This document shows positions 8,372-16,271 of a stretch of DNA of 64,000 nucleotides, piece after piece. The position numbers and the translations under genes were made by a program. The notes beneath the pieces were generated by a model. It was not told the origin of the DNA, searched no databases, and worked only from the letters and a program-made list of their open reading frames with translations. The stretch comes from Paenibacillus nuruki (lineage in GTDB: Bacteria > Bacillota > Bacilli > Paenibacillales > Paenibacillaceae), in NCBI RefSeq assembly GCF_001721045.1, contig NZ_MDER01000086.1, forward strand, positions 186,001-250,000. Reading direction: 5' to 3'. Position 1 is the stretch's first letter. Each line of letters begins with the position of its first letter.

Positions 8372-11050
8372 ATGAGAAATATTTGGACTATTTATAAAAG
8401 TGATTGGAAAAACATTTTTGGTGTCTCTACAGGTATTCTACTGGTCATTGCGATCATGTTATTACCTTCTGTATATGCGTGGTTTAACCTCAAAGCGATG
8501 TGGGATCCGTACAGCAATACATCAGGCATCAAAATTGCGATCACTTCTCAAGATAAAGGCACCAAGATTGAAGGGAAAGAGATCAATGTCGGAGATCAAG
8601 TACTGCAAAATTTAAAAAAGAACACAACACTCGGCTGGACATTTGTGGATGAACAGACAGCCAAACATGGGGTGGATACAGGAGAGTATTATGCTAGCCT
8701 GTTAATCCCATCCGACTTTTCTGACAAAATCGCAAGTATCTTAACCGATGATCCTGTCAAACCCAAAATCATTTATACGGTGAATGAAAAAATTAGTGCA
8801 GTTGCTCCTAAGATTACAGATAAAGGTGCCTCTACAATCACTCAACAGATCAGCGACGAATTTATAGCGACTGCAAGTGAAGCCGTACTTACCAAAATGC
8901 AAGATGCAGGCATCAAATTAGAAGAAGAATTGCCCACTATTCGTAATATTGAAAATAAAATTTTGACATTAGAAGCTCGATTACCAGAGATTGATGAATT
9001 TGCAGATAAAGCGTTAGAACTTGAGAAAAAGCTTCCTCAGATCGATGCTCAAGCTCAAAAAATAGTTGCTTTGCAAAAACGCATTCCTGAAATCGAAGCC
9101 GCTGGCGATATGATTCTCAAAGTAGAAGATAATCTTCCGAAGATCAAAGAAGCAGGCAACCAGATTCTTTTACTACAAAAGCGTCTGCCTGAAATTCAAG
9201 CGGCCGCAGATAAAGTCAGTGAACTGGACAAAAACTTTTACAAAGTGGAAGATGCGCTGAATCAAGCGATTGATGATGCTGACAAATTATCCGGCATTAT
9301 CACAGCCGCTCAAGAAGCATTACCTAAAGTTAAAGAAATCACCGATATCAGTGCTGATTTTACCAATCGAGTGAATACATTTTTAGATGAAAACGATGGT
9401 GCTTTTGATTCAGTAGCACCTATTGTTCGTCAAAACCTAGTCCTTTTACAACAAACAGCGGATGCAACCACTCAACTGGTAGATGCGATTCAAGGAGCCG
9501 ATATTGATCCACAAGCAGCATTGGATGCTCTGTCGTTTCTCGATACACGATTATCTCGTGCTATCGGTATTATAGAACGTACAACTGATCTATTAACTCG
9601 CTTAAATAATGTACTACCTAACCATCCACTCGATAATCCGATTAGTCGTCTGAATACCGTGCATGACAAATTTGAACGTCAATTGGATCTGGTACGCAGT
9701 ATTCATCAAGCGATAACCAATGGACAACAACCGGCTGAAGATATTTTGAACAATCTTCGTCAATTGTCTACTGATGCAAGTGATGCTTTAGGAGATCTTA
9801 TTTCAAGATACGATTCAGAGATTGTACCTAATATTAATCAAGGATTAGATAATCTCAAAACCGTCGCCAAAGACGCAGCCAGTGTTCTACAAACGGCTCA
9901 ACAGAAGCTTCCTGATGTCGAAGCTGTACTAAACGATGCTCAAAGTGGTGTGGCTTTCGGTCAAGAAGAGTTAAAGCAATTGCAGACCGATCTACCGAAT
10001 ATTGAGAAAAAATTACATGATGCCGATCAACTACTACAAAGCAAAATGGTCGAGTTTACCAAGCTGATCAACAATGCTGCTGATTTTGTAAATAATGATC
10101 TGCCTGGCATAGAGACTAAAATTCATGATGCTGCTGACTTTGTACGCAATGATCTACCCAAAGCAGAGAAAGAATTAGATAAAATTACTGATTTGATTCA
10201 AAATAAACTGCCTGAAGCTGAAAATGCGGTGCACAAAGTAGGCGACTTTATCCGTAATGATCTGCCTGGACTTGAAAAATCAGTGCACAGTGCAGCCAAT
10301 AAAGTTCGTTTGCTCAAAAATAGTGATAGTGAGCTGTCCCAGATTATCAAATGGCTTAAAGGGGATATTCAACAAGAAAGTGACTTTTTATCTAGCCCTG
10401 TTGAATTAGAAGCTAATCGCACATATCCTATCCCTAACTATGGATCAGCCATGTCTCCTTTCTATACCACACTCTCGATCTGGGTAGGGGCAATGTTGTT
10501 AGTCTCCATGTTCAAAGTGGAAGTAGAGGATATTGAGAAAAGGTATCGTCCATACCAGATTTACTTTGGTCGAATGTTCACCTTTATGACGATTGGTATG
10601 GTACAAGCGCTGATTATTTCACTCGGTGATATCTTTATTTTAGGTGCCTATGTCGTCGATAAAGTCTGGTTTGTCGGATTAAGTGTGTTAATCAGTATGG
10701 TATTTGTCACGTTAACGTACACCCTTGTATCGGTATTCGGTAATATTGGTAAAGGGCTTGCGATTATACTGCTTGTACTGCAATTTTCAAGTTCAGGCGG
10801 TACATTCCCTGTCAGTATGACCGGTACCTTTTTCCAAGCCTTACATCCGTGGTTCCCATTTACGTATGCGGTTGAAGTGCTACGTGAAGCTGTCGGAGGT
10901 ATGCTGATGGAGACGGTCTATCGAGATGTCATGTATCTAGTTGGATTTATGATATTGTTTATGCTCTTTGCAGTCATATTCAAAAAACCACTTGGACCGT
11001 TAACCGAGAAAATGGCAGAAAAAGCGAAAAAGACAAAACTAATTCCTTAA
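8372..11050 (+). CDS. YhgE/Pip-domain membrane protein with tandem heptad-like repeats
   Basis: The 892-residue protein has one N-terminal membrane segment (about residues 17-37, ending LLPSVYAWFNLKAMWDPY, a hallmark of YhgE/Pip proteins), a large extracytoplasmic middle, and five or so C-terminal ABC-2-like membrane segments from about residue 695. Relatives include phage infection protein and type VII secretion membrane components. Six exact-length 17-residue repeats beginning LPxI occupy about residues 187-288, and three or more 18-residue repeats (LPxxExxxHxAADFxRND type) begin near residue 577, giving long helical rods. A repeat element follows the stop directly. Export or cell-surface function is inferred. 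Confidence 0.85.
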   Translation: MRNIWTIYKSDWKNIFGVSTGILLVIAIMLLPSVYAWFNLKAMWDPYSNTSGIKIAITSQDKGTKIEGKEINVGDQVLQNLKKNTTLGWTFVDEQTAKHGVDTGEYYASLLIPSDFSDKIASILTDDPVKPKIIYTVNEKISAVAPKITDKGASTITQQISDEFIATASEAVLTKMQDAGIKLEEELPTIRNIENKILTLEARLPEIDEFADKALELEKKLPQIDAQAQKIVALQKRIPEIEAAGDMILKVEDNLPKIKEAGNQILLLQKRLPEIQAAADKVSELDKNFYKVEDALNQAIDDADKLSGIITAAQEALPKVKEITDISADFTNRVNTFLDENDGAFDSVAPIVRQNLVLLQQTADATTQLVDAIQGADIDPQAALDALSFLDTRLSRAIGIIERTTDLLTRLNNVLPNHPLDNPISRLNTVHDKFERQLDLVRSIHQAITNGQQPAEDILNNLRQLSTDASDALGDLISRYDSEIVPNINQGLDNLKTVAKDAASVLQTAQQKLPDVEAVLNDAQSGVAFGQEELKQLQTDLPNIEKKLHDADQLLQSKMVEFTKLINNAADFVNNDLPGIETKIHDAADFVRNDLPKAEKELDKITDLIQNKLPEAENAVHKVGDFIRNDLPGLEKSVHSAANKVRLLKNSDSELSQIIKWLKGDIQQESDFLSSPVELEANRTYPIPNYGSAMSPFYTTLSIWVGAMLLVSMFKVEVEDIEKRYRPYQIYFGRMFTFMTIGMVQALIISLGDIFILGAYVVDKVWFVGLSVLISMVFVTLTYTLVSVFGNIGKGLAIILLVLQFSSSGGTFPVSMTGTFFQALHPWFPFTYAVEVLREAVGGMLMETVYRDVMYLVGFMILFMLFAVIFKKPLGPLTEKMAEKAKKTKLIP

Positions 11051-11154
11051 GCGCTTGGCACTATAAGCGCGACTTCTTCTACTTCAATCAAACCTGATTT
11101 TTGCACAGCAAAATATCTTACATCCAGCGCTTGGCACCATAAGCGCGACTTCCT
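11051..11154 (+). repeat. two-hairpin 3'-UTR repeat, copy A
   Basis: Two units of form GCGCTT-GGCA-N4-AAGCGC-GACTTC, at 11051-11076 and 11127-11152, are separated by about 50 nt. The spacer carries its own hairpin, TTTTGC-ACA-GCAAAA at 11099-11113, followed by TATCTTACATC. The first unit starts at the base after the TAA of the yhgE-like gene. The same arrangement occurs on the other strand at 63454-63560, after the gnd-like gene. The loop tetranucleotides vary (CTAT, CCAT here) while the GCGCTT/AAGCGC stems stay constant. Confidence 0.85.
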
Positions 11155-11164
11155 ACACTCAACC

Positions 11165-11202
11165 AAAAAAGAGCTAATCTTTTAAGAGATTAGCTCTTTT
11201 TT
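11165..11202. terminator. terminator shared by the yhgE-like and HD-GYP genes
   Basis: A 16-bp perfect stem (AAAAAAGAGCTAATCT with its complement) and 6-nt loop. The last four codons and stop of the HD-GYP gene lie inside the hairpin. Confidence 0.85.
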
Positions 11203-12684
11203 CTTGCGATAATTATCAATAAAAATGGAAGCAAATTGAGGGTCCCACTGTGTTCCCCGTCCTTCTTCCAAAATCATAATCGCTTTTTCAGAAGGCATTC
11301 CTTTACGGTAAGGACGATTTGAAGTCATCGCATCATACGCATCAGCTACAGCGATAATTCGACCGAACAATGGAATATCATTTCCTTGTAGTCCGTCAGG
11401 ATACCCTTTACCATCATAACGTTCATGATGAGAACGTACACCCGGAAGATAAGGTTGCATCGCATCTTTAGGCTCAACCTGTTTTAGAATACTTTCACCC
11501 AGTGCAGGATGCTTTTTGATCTGATCGAATTCTTCATCCGTCAGCTTGCCATCTTTTAATAATACAGAATCGGTAATACCGATCTTTCCAATATCATGAA
11601 GCAATGCTGTTTTACGTAAGCGATCCAATTCATAAGCGCCAAGCCCAGCATTTTCACCAATAATGACGGCATATTCAGCGACTCGTAACGAATGCCCAGC
11701 TGTATAGGGATCACGCGCATCCAGCGCCGCCGCCAGTGTAGCAAAGTAACTATCTTGTAATTGAGCATTACGTTGATCCCGTAATTGCAATCCTTTGATC
11801 ATATGATTAAAGCCTGAGATCAACAATGAGAAGTCATCTGAATAATAATCTTCCGCTTCTCCGTTAAAATCACCATTTTTGACATGTGCCATTTCACTGT
11901 ATAGATTGCTGATCGGATGTTCTACATCTCGTGCTAATAATTGCGCGCCCACTATACTAAAAGCAATACTAACCACAATCACAGCTCCTGCCCAGCTCCA
12001 ATATTCACTGGTCTGCACACCGGTTATTTCTTGCAAACGAATCTGTGCAGCTAAGCTAAATAACACCAATGGAAACACGCCGATCAAAAAAATACTGAGT
12101 TGAAATTTACGACGAACCGATACATGCACTTGTCCTAACAACCAAATTTCTTTGTCATAGAGACGATGCAGACGTTCTTTCATGACGATTAACATCGGAC
12201 GAATAGCTGTTGCTGTGAGAAAAAATTCAATAAAAGCATGCATACTTGCCACCATTAATGCACCTGCGCCACCAATCCACAAATAATAGGTGGGTAACGT
12301 AATCCAACCTTTTCCCATACAGATCAGCATCAATATCAATGCAGGTACCGTTAATCCTAAGAAATGCGGCAACATGATACGATATACCGATAATTTAGGG
12401 AATTTATGTAGCTGGACATAGGCACGCTCTAGCATTTCTTCAGAAGGCAGATCGATCGCACATACTTCACGAATCGGACGAATATGATGCCAGAATACAA
12501 GACTTTCAATACTTAACATGATTAGAAACGAAAACATCATAATGCCGACCATTCTTATATTTTGCAAGAGTGGTGCATCAACCGTTGTTAAAACAAATAA
12601 TCCACCAACGACAGCGACTGCAATCACCGATCCGATTATATAATTCAATAAAATTTGCTTGAGGAATGCTCGATATGACTTCAA
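11182..12684 (-). CDS. membrane HD-GYP domain protein, likely cyclic-di-GMP phosphodiesterase
   Basis: The 500-residue protein has six or so N-terminal membrane segments, a HAMP-like linker (about residues 250-310, ARDVEHPISNLYSEM), and a complete C-terminal HD-GYP domain. Catalytic features are LLHDIGKIG, the HHERYDGKGYPDGL signature, and the DAYDAMTSNRPYR motif that follows. HD-GYP enzymes linearise cyclic di-GMP, so this protein would oppose the GGDEF cyclase at 35.1-36.2 kb. The signal sensed by the membrane part is unknown. It ends inside its terminator. Confidence 0.88.
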   Translation of the reverse strand: MKSYRAFLKQILLNYIIGSVIAVAVVGGLFVLTTVDAPLLQNIRMVGIMMFSFLIMLSIESLVFWHHIRPIREVCAIDLPSEEMLERAYVQLHKFPKLSVYRIMLPHFLGLTVPALILMLICMGKGWITLPTYYLWIGGAGALMVASMHAFIEFFLTATAIRPMLIVMKERLHRLYDKEIWLLGQVHVSVRRKFQLSIFLIGVFPLVLFSLAAQIRLQEITGVQTSEYWSWAGAVIVVSIAFSIVGAQLLARDVEHPISNLYSEMAHVKNGDFNGEAEDYYSDDFSLLISGFNHMIKGLQLRDQRNAQLQDSYFATLAAALDARDPYTAGHSLRVAEYAVIIGENAGLGAYELDRLRKTALLHDIGKIGITDSVLLKDGKLTDEEFDQIKKHPALGESILKQVEPKDAMQPYLPGVRSHHERYDGKGYPDGLQGNDIPLFGRIIAVADAYDAMTSNRPYRKGMPSEKAIMILEEGRGTQWDPQFASIFIDNYRKKKELIS

Positions 12685-12860
12685 AGTAGTCTCCTCTTTT
12701 CTTAAATACAGTACTTGTTAGCATGATCATTTTTTCTTATCTTTATTTATTTCGGTTCTTACACTTTAAAAGTTGATGTTTTTAGAAAGATGATTTCGTT
12801 TATATATAAAAGCTTAATATATAACTATAGATATACTTTATGATAAAAAGGGGCTTGCCT

Positions 12861-14336
12861 ATGCATACAACAGAAATGACCAGTAATTTGATCTTACTTC
12901 TTGGAAGCCTTCTACTGATTGGTGTGCTTTCGACCAAATTCTCTTCTCGCTTCGGGATGCCAGCGTTAGTCTTTTTTATACTGGCGGGAATGGGACTCGG
13001 GCGTTTCATTTATTATGATAATGCTTTTATCACCCAATGGTTTGGTGTATTAGCACTCGTTATTATTTTGTTTGAAGGTGGGATGCAGACACGGATGGAG
13101 ATGGTAAAGCCTGTTATTCGTCCCGCCTTATCTTTGGCAACGATCGGTGTGTTATTAACTACATTTATTATCGGTTATTTTGCTCATTTAATTCTGGGTG
13201 TTAGTCTGATAGAAGGATTATTATTCGGGGCGATTGTAGGTTCAACCGATGCGGCCGCTGTATTCTCTGTACTGGGTAGCAAAAATGTCAGCAAAAAACT
13301 CACTTCTACTCTTGAAGCCGAATCCGGTAGTAACGATCCTATGGCGGTCTTTTTAACGATTATGTTTATCGAATTGATTCAAGATCCTTCGATCAGTATC
13401 TGGAGCAAAATTCTTTCTTTTTTCTGGGAAATGGGTTTTGGACTCATACTCGGTATTATTTGCGGTAAGCTCGCTGTGATGCTGATTAACAAAATCAATT
13501 TCGAGACAGCCAGTCTTTATCCGGTACTTGCTATTTCAGCTGCTCTATTTACATATGGTGTGAGTTCACTAACTCATGCCAGCGGTTTTCTTGGCGTATA
13601 CGTGATGGCACTGGTAATGGGTAATTCAGATCTCACCTATCGACGTTCGATTTTACAATTCAATCAAGGTTTCGGCTGGATTATGCAGATATTGATGTTT
13701 GTTTTACTTGGATTACTTGTTTTCCCTTCTCAATTACCTGCTGTCGCCTGGCAAGGAATCATCTTATCTGTGCTACTCATTCTCGTAGCCAGACCCGTTG
13801 GTGTATTTTTGAGTCTTTTGGTCAGCAAGTTCTCATTTCGGGAAAAAACGTTATTGTCTTGGGCAGGACTTCGTGGAGCAGTACCGATTGTACTCGCCAC
13901 CTATCCGCTCTTAGCAGGCGTTCCTAACGGACATTTATTTTTTAATGTTGTTTTCTTTATCGTGTTATCTTCTGCACTGATTCAAGGAACAACCATTTCA
14001 CCCCTTGCTGAAAAGTTAGGCTTAACCGAGAATGTACCGGATCAACAACCTTCGATTATTGAACTTGTAGCGACCGGTCGTACCACATCAGAGATCAGTC
14101 ATCTGACTCTCGATAAGCGTAGCTGTATGATCAATCGAGAAATTCAAGATATTCATTTACCGGAAAGTGTATTGATTACTGCACTGATTCGCAATGAAGA
14201 AATACTGACACCGCGCGGTAATACAGTATTGATGGCTGGCGATAAAGTCTATCTATTAGGACCCAAAGCCAAGCGCGAACATATTCGCAAATTATTTACA
14301 GGCGAGATAGATCCTACTTCTCCACCGCTAATCTAA
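12861..14336 (+). CDS. CPA1-type cation/proton antiporter with C-terminal RCK_C domain
   Basis: ATG 12861 is chosen because AAAAGGGG lies 7 nt upstream; seven further in-frame codons upstream add no conserved sequence. About 12 membrane segments carry GAIVGSTDAAAVFSVLG and EAESGSNDPMAVFLT, the ion-site motifs of NhaP2/KhtU-like antiporters. LSWAGLRGAVPIVLATYP is the conserved late motif. Residues from about 400 form a TrkA-C (RCK_C) domain ending in GDKVYLLGPKAKREH, which in relatives binds a small ligand and gates transport. K+ or Na+ selectivity cannot be told. Confidence 0.88.
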   Translation: MHTTEMTSNLILLLGSLLLIGVLSTKFSSRFGMPALVFFILAGMGLGRFIYYDNAFITQWFGVLALVIILFEGGMQTRMEMVKPVIRPALSLATIGVLLTTFIIGYFAHLILGVSLIEGLLFGAIVGSTDAAAVFSVLGSKNVSKKLTSTLEAESGSNDPMAVFLTIMFIELIQDPSISIWSKILSFFWEMGFGLILGIICGKLAVMLINKINFETASLYPVLAISAALFTYGVSSLTHASGFLGVYVMALVMGNSDLTYRRSILQFNQGFGWIMQILMFVLLGLLVFPSQLPAVAWQGIILSVLLILVARPVGVFLSLLVSKFSFREKTLLSWAGLRGAVPIVLATYPLLAGVPNGHLFFNVVFFIVLSSALIQGTTISPLAEKLGLTENVPDQQPSIIELVATGRTTSEISHLTLDKRSCMINREIQDIHLPESVLITALIRNEEILTPRGNTVLMAGDKVYLLGPKAKREHIRKLFTGEIDPTSPPLI

Positions 14337-14377
14337 CAGGTGAGCTTATGTCTTAGTCTTAATCTATATACGCAAAA

Positions 14378-14410
14378 CAAGCGCTCTTCCGATAAAGGGA
14401 GGGCGCTTGC
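14378..14410 (-). terminator. hairpin ending the sigma/anti-sigma operon
   Basis: CAAGCGCTCTT pairs with GAGGGCGCTTG with one G-U pair. The minus strand has TTTT after the stem while the plus strand does not, so it is more likely to serve the anti-sigma gene. Confidence 0.5.
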
Positions 14411-14455
14411 TATGGGTGTACATCTATTCTTAAATATTGTAAAGAACGGACTTGC

Positions 14456-15349
14456 TTAACCTTGAATTTCAGCAGCAAGCACAATAGGTCCTCGTGGTTG
14501 ATCGCCCTGTTTGTCCGGTTCAAGTGTAATCGCAATGGTGTCATAATCTTCGGGTTGGAATGTATAATACATCGCTCCTGTTCCGTCTTGAGTAAGGAAC
14601 GTTCCTGCACTTTGTTTCACATCACCTTTGATCAGCCAGACTTGAAAAGCTTCTTTACCTTTTAACTTCGGCAAATTATCGGCTTGAACGAGTAAATGTG
14701 TTCCTTTATCATCAATCACGATCGTAGCCAAACCTTGAGCTACAATATCAGCTGTAGCTGGATTCAGCTTAACGGCTTTATCTACTTTAAGACCTTGTGT
14801 AGGCATAGAAACAGTTGCTAATTTGCCTTGTAAACTGTTCACTTGTGTACTCGAAATCGCTAATTGCTGTTGTAGACTATCAATTTCCCCTCGCAAATTA
14901 GAAGCGTACACACCTATAATCACAGCGGCAGCAGCAACCAATGTTGTAGCAACACGCCAGAATCTATTTTTACCTTTATGTTGAACCCAAGCTTTGTCTT
15001 CTTGAGTGCTGTATACTACTGATGGCTTCACAGTCTGATCATCCGATGATTTTTCCACTACGATAGGAGTGGTTCCCCGATCATCTGATATCGTTTGTTC
15101 TGTATGGCTAGGTGTAAGTATATGACTCAACACACGATTTTTCATACCTTTTGGTGGCGCAACGTCTTCAACGGCGAATGGCAAAGTATCCATCACCTCC
15201 CGAAGTTCTTCAACCGCCAGACGGCATTGTTCGTCTTCTTGCAGATACGCTTCAAAGCGTTGCTGTTCTTCTTGGTTCAGACCACCCAGTACATACATTT
15301 CAATCATATCGTGCATATCACTTTTCTTATATTGATTATCATTATTCAT
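14456..15349 (-). CDS. RskA-family anti-sigma factor
   Basis: The 297-residue protein has a cytosolic N-terminal anti-sigma domain (MHDMIEMYVLGGLNQEEQQRF, typical of RskA-type proteins, without a zinc-binding HxxxCxxC). A membrane segment follows at about residues 132-150 (FWRVATTLVAAAAVIIGVYA). A short coiled coil precedes the extracytoplasmic RskA domain (QVWLIKGDVKQSAGTF near residue 235 and ITLEPDKQGDQPRGP). Its ATG overlaps the sigma-factor stop by ATGA, so it is translated with it. It should hold the sigma factor until proteolysis. The signal is unknown. Confidence 0.9.
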   Translation of the reverse strand: MNNDNQYKKSDMHDMIEMYVLGGLNQEEQQRFEAYLQEDEQCRLAVEELREVMDTLPFAVEDVAPPKGMKNRVLSHILTPSHTEQTISDDRGTTPIVVEKSSDDQTVKPSVVYSTQEDKAWVQHKGKNRFWRVATTLVAAAAVIIGVYASNLRGEIDSLQQQLAISSTQVNSLQGKLATVSMPTQGLKVDKAVKLNPATADIVAQGLATIVIDDKGTHLLVQADNLPKLKGKEAFQVWLIKGDVKQSAGTFLTQDGTGAMYYTFQPEDYDTIAITLEPDKQGDQPRGPIVLAAEIQG

Positions 15350-15924
15350 AAATAGTTTTCCCCCCTCACCGCTCCAGCAAGCTTCTTATGAAGCTGCCTT
15401 ATGGCAAGTCTTACTCTGCTCTTGACTGTCCCTAACGGAATACTGTATCGCTCGGAGACTTCATGCTGAGTCAATCCTTGAAAATATATAGATTCAATAA
15501 CTTGCTTCTGATCTTCTCTAAGTTCATTCATCGCTTCTTTAATACGCTGCCGCTCCCAGTTCAGCGTAACTTGTTCTTCCGTGTTCGCCTTCAGATCAGG
15601 GATACCGCGAAGCGTTTCATCTTTGGTAGGGTCAACAGGCGCCCGTGATGATTTACGACGCAGCATATCTACAGCAATATTGCGCGTAATCGTGAACATC
15701 CATGTAGACAGCTTCCCCTGACTTTGGTCATATCGTTCTGCATGATTCCACACACGCAGAAATAATTCCTGTACAACTTCTTCTGCTGCCATCGTATCTT
15801 GTACGATCCGATAGGCGAACGAATACACTGCCCGTTCATAACGGTCATATACGCATTCAAGTGCTTCGGCGTCTTTTTGAGAAATCCGTCGCATAAGTTC
15901 TCTGTCTTCTGCTATATCGTTCAT
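15346..15924 (-). CDS. ECF RNA polymerase sigma factor, RskA-associated (SigK-like)
   Basis: The 192-residue protein has sigma-70 region 2 (AYRIVQDTMAAEEVVQELFLRVW and GKLSTWMFTITRNIAVDMLRRK) and region 4 (LTQHEVSERYSIPLGTVKSRVRLAIRQL), with the usual ECF length. AAAGGAG lies before its ATG. A TATAAT on the minus strand is 28 bp upstream (complement at 15952-15957) without a clear -35. It is divergent from the stalk-domain gene at 16272, a natural candidate target, but no shared promoter motif was found. Confidence 0.92.
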   Translation of the reverse strand: MNDIAEDRELMRRISQKDAEALECVYDRYERAVYSFAYRIVQDTMAAEEVVQELFLRVWNHAERYDQSQGKLSTWMFTITRNIAVDMLRRKSSRAPVDPTKDETLRGIPDLKANTEEQVTLNWERQRIKEAMNELREDQKQVIESIYFQGLTQHEVSERYSIPLGTVKSRVRLAIRQLHKKLAGAVRGENYL

Positions 15925-16271
15925 CCAAGGGCTCCTTTCCCGTTCCCTTATATTATAACCTTCGCAAGAAATTTTGCTACGGATGACTTTTCAAAAAATA
16001 TTATTTTGTCATTCTCGAATTTACAATTTAAGTTTATTTTGGAAATCTTGATTCAATTCTAAGTCAATGGCTTATTAAGTAGAGTAGACAGTTTAATTGC
16101 TATACTTCTGAGAATTGCGTCACAAAGGGGTTACAAATCAGTTAAATCTTTTTCATGTTTACGCAGAAATATGATCCACTGCTCCAAAGTAAGCGTATCC
16201 TTTTACGTAATACCTGTTCTTAATTGAACAGTATGCAATTGATCCTACATTATTTTAAGGAGAGTGGAAAC
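15925..16271. promoter_or_regulatory. divergent control region, ECF operon and stalk-domain gene
   Basis: This 347-bp AT-rich gap has no gene. It holds an inverted repeat CTGTTC-N6-GAACAG at 16214-16231, about 40 bp upstream of the start of the secreted protein, and a TATAAT-like box near the sigma gene. The role of the inverted repeat is unknown. Confidence 0.4.

Noticed and set aside
11051-11154. Repeat-spacer-repeat pattern as a tiny CRISPR
   Set aside because: Units are hairpins with variable loops, the spacer is the same in both loci, and there are no cas genes.
15325-15349. Fur-box-like TGATAATCAATATAA
   Set aside because: It is coding sequence for the Asn/Asp-rich start of the anti-sigma factor and lies inside an operon.
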